NCBI GenBank assembly: GCA_001430745.1
Contig: KQ482003.1
Span: forward strand, 15,936 to 29,037
Length of the DNA: 13,102 nucleotides
Direction: 5' to 3'
DNA from: Auxenochlorella pyrenoidosa
Lineage: Eukaryota > Chlorophyta > Trebouxiophyceae > Chlorellales > Chlorellaceae
Shown: piece by piece, positions 8,011 to 13,102 of the stretch
How the letters are laid out: every line of letters starts with the position of its first letter
How positions within the stretch are numbered: position 1 is the first letter of the stretch
Notes under the pieces: model-generated
What the model was told of the DNA's origin: nothing
The model's database searches: none
The model's input: the letters and a program-made list of their open reading frames with translations, nothing else
Made by a program: the position numbers and the translations under genes

Positions 8011-11000
8011 ATGTCCAAAATTGTGATCGCGTGCGCCGTGCTGGCTGGCTTGCTGTCAGTCAGCATCGCAGCGGCCAGATGTGTGTCCGAAGAGGAGTAT
8101 GAGGCTCTCAGCGACCGGCTGGCAGACGGCAGCCTCGCTCTCGCAGAGTGCCGCAAAGAGGTGGCCGCGCACGCTGCAGAGCTGGCCGATCTGAAGGCAC
8201 TCATGCGCAACCTGCAGCGCAGCTGCGAGAACGCCGGGGGAGCTGCCGAGGTGAGTGGCAGTGGCGGGCTGCTGCTGGACGACGGCCGCACCCCCGCCTC
8301 TGCCTTGTCAACCCTACTTTGCCATGGCTGCCTGGCACGTGCCACGCTTCATCAACCTTGCCGTACCGTCGCTTTACACATCTGCGCAGGCGGAGCTGAC
8401 TGTGGCGCAGCGCGAGCTGGCGTCGGCCGAGGAGCAGCTGCAGGCGGCGCAGCAGCACCTGCGCGAGGACGCCGCCGACCTGGAGGCCGACAGCCGCGAC
8501 CTGGTGGTGCTGCGCCGCCAGCTGTTTGCCACGCGGGCCGCCCTGCTGGAGGCGAGGCAGCGCCTGGAGGAGCAGCAGGCGCGGCTGGCAGAGCCGGGGG
8601 CCGGGCGCGTCTGCCCAGCGTGCCCAACCCCCGAGGGCGGGGACGCGGGTGCTGGCGGCTGCGCGGCCGCGCTGCTCGACCTGCAAGAGTGCCGGGACGA
8701 GGTGGAGCGCCTGCAGGAGCGCTGCTCCGCCGGCAGTGGCGGCGGTGCGGCTGGCGGGGGCGGCGACGGCACTGCCTGTGCCTCGGAGCAGGAGATGCTG
8801 GCGGAGACACGGCTGCGCATCGCTGAGCTGGCAGAGGAGCGCGCCGACCTGGCTGCCAGGTGGGCTGATGAGGGTCCTCAGCACTCCTGGCGGGGCGGGA
8901 GGCGGGCCAACAGATGGCAGCTGCTGAGTGCTGGTCCTGTTGGCAGCTCCTGCAAGGACGGCAAGCAGCCCGTCCTGAATTGTTCTGCCTTGAGCCCAAC
9001 CACGCGCTGCTGCTAGCCCTGCTGCTGCCTCGCAGGCTGGAGAAGGCCCTGGCCCAGCAGGGCACGTGCTCATCGTCCGGGGATGGCGCCACCGCTGGGC
9101 CGCCCGCGCCCCCAGGCTCCCACGTGGCACCTGTGCCCAACACCACCCCGCGGCACTCGCGCCGCACAGAGATCCTGCAAAACCAGGTTTGGGAGCTTGC
9201 TCGCCGCTGAAGTCTGCAACATGTTTGTTTTGCCTGCCGGCCTGGCACGCCCTGATTGTAAAAGGGTTTGAAGGTTTAGTGCGACTGCTTCGGGCCTGTG
9301 TCGCGAGCAGTTCATTCACTCCTCTGCAGCACACCAGCTTGACAGTCCTGGCTCCACGCCTGCCTTGCCCGCAGCTGCTGTCGGAGGCGCTTGCGGAGGT
9401 GGCATCCCTGGAGGAGGCCAACAACCAGCTGCGCCAGCAGTGAGCAGCCGGGGAGGCGTGCTGCACCGCACCTGTGTGACTCCTGCCCCAGCATGCCGCT
9501 CTGCCCACGTTTCTCGGCGCCTGGCACGGGCCCGCCCCATGGCCTGCGCAGTTGGCACCGGCATGACGCCGGCCGTGCATGCGCCAAGCAGCACGCTCCG
9601 CCTGCCCCGGCCGTGCTGACACCCGCCGCAGGATTGCCAGCCTGGCGTGGGAGGGCAACATGGTGGCCGACCTGCAGGGCGCGGTGGCGGCGGCCCAGAA
9701 CCGCAGCGCCCAGCTGTCAGAGGCGCGTGGAGGGCGGGGCTGCCGGCTGGGCAGCCCTTATTTGCTTGCTTGAGGGGCTTGGACAGACAGATCACTGCTG
9801 CGCTCGTCTCTGTGAGTGCACACCCAACTGGCCGCTGGCCCTGCTGCACCACCGCCGCACCCTGCCTGTAGGAGCTGGCGCGCACCTCTGGCAGCCTGCG
9901 GCTGGCGCAGGAGCAGGTGGAGGCGCTGCAACAGGAGCGGGACAAGCTGCGCTCCAGGTGGGTGGCTGGCCAAGGGGGATGGCACCCGCCGGAGTGGAGG
10001 AAAGGTGACGGGGGGCTGCAAGCATGCTGTGGCACGGGCTGTTTGATCTTAGGTGCTGGGCTGCAGCCAACAAAGCCGCGCTGAGCCTTCCAGCCCACGA
10101 AGTGTGAGAACGTTCCCGCCTCCTCCGTCTCACCCCTCGCAGCCTGGCCAGCAACCAGGAGGCTGCCGGCGACTATGCGCGGGCTTCCGGCAGCCTGCAG
10201 GTGGTGCGGGAGCAGCTGGAGGAGGTGCTCAAGGCTCGCAAGGAGGACAAGGCCAGGTGCGAGCGGGACATGGGTGCCACACCTGTTGCTGAACAATTGC
10301 TGAACATAGCCTGCTGTTACGCCCACCTCTCTTGCTGTCAGTGAAAGCCCGCCTGAGCACCACCTTCCTGCTCGGCACCCCCGCAGCTTGGATGCCGTGC
10401 AGGCAGCGCTGGCGGGCTGCCAAAACCGCAGCGCTGGCCTCTCCGAGGTGCGCTTGGCACTCGTGCATGGCTGTTTCAGCCTTTCAGCTGCTGGCTTTCA
10501 GAGTATGCAGCTGGCTGTCAGAGTAATCAGGTGGCTTGCTGGTCGTCAGTGCCCATGCTTCTCCTTGCGGGTACCAGCGTCGCCTGCTTGCCGCTAGGCG
10601 CCATCCAGGGCTCACGCCAGCACAGCCGGCACCTCCCTTTGCAGGAGCTGGCACGCACTTCTGGCAGCTTGTCACTGGCCAGGGAGCAGGTTGAGCTGCT
10701 GCAGAAGGAGAGGGAGGAGCTCAAGTCCAGGTGGGCTGTGCACGGGGAGGGGCAGGCGGGAAGGCAGCATAAAATGAGCCGGCTGATGCGTTTGCCGTGC
10801 ATGGATTGATTCAGCCCGGGCTGGGCACAGGTGCCGAATGTTGTGCTGGTCGCAACGGTTGCTGCCTGCTTTCTGCCAAATTCGGCACCATGTGTGCGCT
10901 TTACCCTGCCCTGCTCACCTCGCTTTGCGTGGCCGCCCCTTCCCACCATCTCCCGGCCCCCGCAGCTTCTCAAGCAGCCAGGCGGTGGCCACCAGCTGCC

Positions 11001-12861
11001 AGGCCCGCAGCGGCGCTCTCATGGAGGCCCAGAAGCGGGTGGAGGCCGCCCTGCAGGAGGCCAAGAGGCAGGTCAGCGAGGCGCACGAGGCGGCAGACAG
11101 GCGTGTGGCGGCCGCCGAGCAAGCGGTGGAGCGCCGCCTGGAGGCTGGCAGGGAGGAGGGCGTGCAGAAGCTGAAGGCTGCGCAGGCAGCGCTGGAGGCT
11201 GCGCAAGGGGAGAGGCAGGCGCTGCTTGCGGAGAAGAGGGCGGCAGAGGCGGCGGCCGCGGCGGCTGAGCGTGCGCGCGCCGAGGCCGAGGTGGCGGCGG
11301 CGGCTGCGCAGGTGGAGCTGCGCACCGTGCGGGAGGCGAGCCAGGCAGAGATCGGCAGGTGGGCCGGGCTGACTGGATGCAAGTTGTTTAGGTTGTCCTT
11401 TGAGAGGATGCATTTCAGGGGGGGGCCACGCAGAAGAGCACCCGCAGCACAGTGCTGGCCGCCTGCATTGCAGTTTGTTAGCCAGCATGGCAGCAACACC
11501 AATCTGCCCCACTTGAGCTGTCTGCCCACCCTCCTTGGCAACCGCCACCTCCTGTGTGCAGGCTGCTGCAGGTGCTCAAAGCGCACGAGGTAGCTGCCCG
11601 GGAGATGCAGCGCGCGCATGAGCTGCTGCGCCAGGCAGAGTCGGGTGAGCGCACGGCAGGGCAGGTGCAGGACGTGGCCTGTGCTCATCTTCTGGCTGCC
11701 GCCTAGTAAGGCCTGTGGCCGGGCTTTTGTCTCGAGCTTTATGCACTCTAGCTGCAGGGGGGTGCGTCAACAGTGTATTCCGCATCCCCGTGGGCCCCCC
11801 TTCCAGGCTGGCTCCCGCTCTGGGCGCAGCGACGCTGGGCTGCCAGCAGTCAGGGCGCAGCTGCTGCAATTAGCACGCTGCAGCAGCGCGCTGCAGCCGC
11901 CTGGGTCAGTGCGACCAGCAAGGCTGCCGCAGCAGCCAGGTTGGGCTGGGCGCGGCTGCAGGCGATGGCGGCCCAGCAGCTGCAGCCGCTGGTGGCGTTT
12001 GTGCAGCGGGCCTCGGCTGCAGCTACCCAGCTGTGGTCAAGCAGGGTGCGGCCCCTGCTGCTGCGCGCAGCGCCCAACTGGCCGCAGCTTGAGGCGGCAT
12101 GTCAAGCGCAGCTGCGGGCAGCTGGCCAGAAGGCGTCTGCCGCATTCGAGCACATTCGTGCCCGGGCAGCGGCAGCCAAGGGCGCCGCAGACGCCGCTGT
12201 GCTGCAGCAGCTGCGGTCGGCGCCGCCGGCGCTGCGCCTTGGCGCGCTGGCCACCCCCGAACGCGCGTCCACGATCGTGTGGGGCCTGCTGTGCGGCGCC
12301 ACGCTGCCCTTTGCCCTGGCGCTGGTCCTTGCTGGCCTCCGCTACCTGGCCTACCGCCTGCGCCCCGCAAACGTGCACGTCGCGCCGCCTGCCAGCGCCG
12401 GCGCCTGGTCACGCCTGGAGCAGGGGCTGGGCTACTCCTTCGAACGTAATGCCGTGCTGGCGGCAGCTCTGGGCTGCGACAGCACGGGCACCGGCGGTGG
12501 CGACGCCGCGCGGCTTGCATGGCTGGGTGCTGCGCTGCTGCGCCTGCTGGCGGCAGAGGCGGCGTTCAAGCATGCGCCTGAGGGAGCCTCACCGGCAGCC
12601 CTCGAAGCTGCTGCAGACGCTCTGGCTGGGCGCAGAGCGTTGGGCGCCCGCGCGACAGCTGCTACGCTGCCACGACTGGTGCTGGCTGGCGCAGGGGCCA
12701 AGTCTGCTCGCCTGGCGGCCGACACTACGGCGCGGCTGTATGCGGCCTGCGTGGGCGCCGCCTACATAGATGCGGGCTTTTCGTTGGATGCGCCGCGCTC
12801 CGTTTTTGCCGCCACCAGCAGCGGTGCCGCCAACGGCGCACTGACGGACGAGGCGGAGTGA
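8011..12861 (+). CDS. Membrane-anchored coiled-coil protein with C-terminal catalytically degenerate RNase III-fold domain
   Basis: Twelve exons give 964 aa: 8011-8250, 8390-8859, 9036-9186, 9375-9439, 9632-9722, 9872-9957, 10143-10256, 10387-10447, 10645-10730, 10966-11358, 11562-11644 and 11807-12861. Residues 1-22 form a signal peptide (IVIACAVLAGLLSVSIAAA). Residues 25-613 are mostly charged coiled coil, broken by a CPAC and Gly-rich linker (153-210) and a Pro/Ser linker (247-277). Exon pairs 5+6 and 8+9 are a duplication. Residues 614-770 are Ala-rich helix. A span at about 770-791 is followed by RYLAYRLRP, so the positive-inside rule puts the C-terminus in the cytosol and the coiled coil in the lumen or outside. 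NxS/T sequons at N272, N332 and N419 agree with that. Residues 815-947 match the RNase III fold (LGYSF, ARLAWLG, KS, GAAYIDAG) but lack its metal ligands. A scaffold, dimerisation or RNA-binding role is possible; RNA cleavage is not expected. Function is unknown. Confidence 0.8.
9632..9957 (+). repeat. Duplicated exon pair, copy A (exons 5 and 6)
   Basis: Exon 5 ends AQNRSAQLSE and exon 6 (86 bases) encodes ELARTSGSLRLAQEQVEALQ. The partner copy at 10387-10730 ends CQNRSAGLSE and continues ELARTSGSLSLAREQVELLQ. Exons 6 and 9 have the same length and phase (0 to 2) and agree at 65 of 86 bases by hand count. The intron between the two exons sits at the same codon in both copies. Confidence 0.82.
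9723..9871 (+). other. GC-AG intron in the coiled-coil gene (intron 5)
   Basis: The exon ends LSE|GCGCGT and the acceptor is CCTGTAG before GAGCTGGCGCGC. The paralogous intron (10448-10644) splices at the same codon with LSE|GTGCGC. Reading on without splicing reaches a stop within about 50 bases. Homology and phase therefore both place a GC donor here. Confidence 0.78.
10143..10256 (+). repeat. Diverged third copy of the coiled-coil unit (exon 7)
   Basis: Exon 7 encodes YARASGSLQVVREQLEEVL, matching LARTSGSLxLAxEQVExLQ of exons 6 and 9, but without the internal intron. Its phase is 2 to 2. It lies between the two well-matched exon pairs, so the region reads as unit A, a merged unit, then unit B. 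Confidence 0.6.
10387..10730 (+). repeat. Duplicated exon pair, copy B (exons 8 and 9)
   Basis: This is the partner of 9632-9957. It keeps the NRS glycosylation sequon and the LSE|ELARTSGSL junction. Exon 8 is shorter than exon 5 at its 5' end (61 against 91 bases). The intron here has a standard GTGCGC donor and a CTTTGCAG acceptor. Confidence 0.82.
12274..12339 (+). other. Predicted transmembrane segment of the coiled-coil/RNase III-like protein
   Basis: Residues 770-791 read IVWGLLCGATLPFALALVLA and beyond, a hydrophobic run of about 21 residues. It is followed by R792, R797 and R799 with no acidic residue nearby, which predicts a cytosolic C-terminus. Confidence 0.75.
12409..12807 (+). 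other. Degenerate RNase III-fold domain (residues 815-947)
   Basis: LEQGLGYSFERNAVLAAAL matches the first RNase III helix (LxxxLGYxFxxxxLLxxAL). ARLAWLGAALL takes the place of the signature ERLEFLGDxxL. KS at 912-913 and GAAYIDAGF at 930-938 match the conserved KSGG and GAxYLDGG regions. Against E. coli RNase III recalled from memory, the 60 residues from the signature glycine to KS line up without a gap, and the loop before the signature is two residues longer. Positions of the four metal ligands (E38, D45, D114, E117 in E. coli-style description) hold Ala, Ala, Arg and Ala here (851, 855, 923, 926). The dsRNA-binding domain that usually follows is absent. Confidence 0.72.
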
Positions 12862-13102
12862 GGACCGGCTTGCCTGCGTGGCATGCTTCCATGATGCATA
12901 CCATTTTGCTGCACTTTGGTTTAATCCCTGCAGTGTCCGATCAGCATCCTGTAGCCCTGCCCTCACCAGCAGGATGCACCACAGCACACCGCTCACGCCC
13001 ACGATGCCCGCAAACTCCTCCTCCATGCTCTCTGGGAGGAACCTGCACCCAGCTGGCACGGCCGTCAGGAACCGGCGCCCAGGTCGCCCGACCCCCCCCC
13101 CC
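12862..13102. other. 3' flank of the coiled-coil gene and window edge
   Basis: This contains the 3' UTR of the plus-strand gene. No TGTAA was found on the plus strand. The last 11 bases (13092-13102) are all C, which suggests a contig end, a sequencing gap edge, or a homopolymer. A possible minus-strand exon is listed separately. Confidence 0.5.
12967..13042 (-). CDS. Possible internal exon of a convergent minus-strand gene, partial
   Basis: On the minus strand a GGGTGCAG acceptor before 13042 and a CTGCTG|GTGAGG donor after 12967 bound a 76-base open segment. Read in phase it encodes FLPESMEEEFAGIVGVSGVL followed by WCILL, which looks like a hydrophobic helix after an acidic stretch. I do not recognise the family. 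The downstream exon would have to lie very close to, or overlap, the end of the plus-strand gene, which counts against it. Confidence 0.25.

Noticed and set aside
8201..9661. 486-codon open frame on the minus strand
   Set aside because: It is antisense to several phased exons of the coiled-coil gene and crosses their introns. Its composition (Arg, Ala, Gln, Cys, Leu) is the mirror of the coiled-coil codons.
9316..10326. 336-codon open frame on the minus strand
   Set aside because: A shadow of exons 4-7 of the coiled-coil gene, with no recognisable protein features.
3707..12861. Kinase and coiled-coil genes as one transcription unit or fused protein
   Set aside because: The kinase ends in a normal stop after its last C-lobe motif, poly(A)-like motifs follow, and the next gene begins with its own signal peptide.

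Overview
The window looks like nuclear DNA of a green alga of the Chlorella type (Trebouxiophyceae). It is GC-rich, every gene is cut into short exons by introns of about 100-240 bases, nearly all acceptors read TGCAG or CGCAG, donors are GTGAG/GTGCG/GTGGG-like, and TGTAA polyadenylation motifs follow two genes. There is no operon, Shine-Dalgarno pattern, CRISPR array, IS element, tRNA or rRNA that I can support. I joined exons by hand from reading frame, splice consensus and intron phase. Phases agree at every junction proposed, but no transcript data were available.

Layout. (1) 1-373 (+): the 3' end of a GNAT acetyltransferase gene, resembling the plastid NSI/GNAT family of plants. (2) 932-2322 (-): a five-exon gene for a four-span membrane protein with MARVEL-like topology, convergent with gene 1. 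(3) 2465-3706: an intergenic stretch of about 1.2 kb between the divergent genes 2 and 3, holding two perfect short palindromes. (4) 3707-7714 (+): a 13-exon gene for a receptor-type protein kinase of 744 aa, with a signal peptide, a cysteine-containing ectodomain, one membrane span, a Ser/Ala/Pro-rich juxtamembrane region and a complete TKL-type kinase domain. (5) 8011-12861 (+): a 12-exon gene for a 964-aa protein with a signal peptide, long coiled coils built partly from duplicated exons, one membrane span, and a C-terminal RNase III-fold domain whose catalytic residues are all replaced. (6) 12862-13102: the 3' flank, a weak minus-strand exon candidate, and a run of 11 C at the edge.

Most interesting. 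The gene at 8011-12861 combines a secretory signal, a predicted lumenal coiled coil, a membrane anchor and a predicted catalytically dead RNase III domain on the cytosolic side. I know of no described protein with this architecture. The kinase gene has a complete receptor-kinase layout in what appears to be a chlorophyte, where such architectures are uncommon. Two introns (one in the kinase gene, one in the coiled-coil gene) are best explained as GC-AG introns, and a third in gene 2 is possible. The one in the coiled-coil gene has a GT-AG paralogue in a duplicated exon pair of the same gene.

Nothing in the sequence shows that the genes act together. Genes 3 and 4 are tandem neighbours, and both encode predicted type I membrane proteins.
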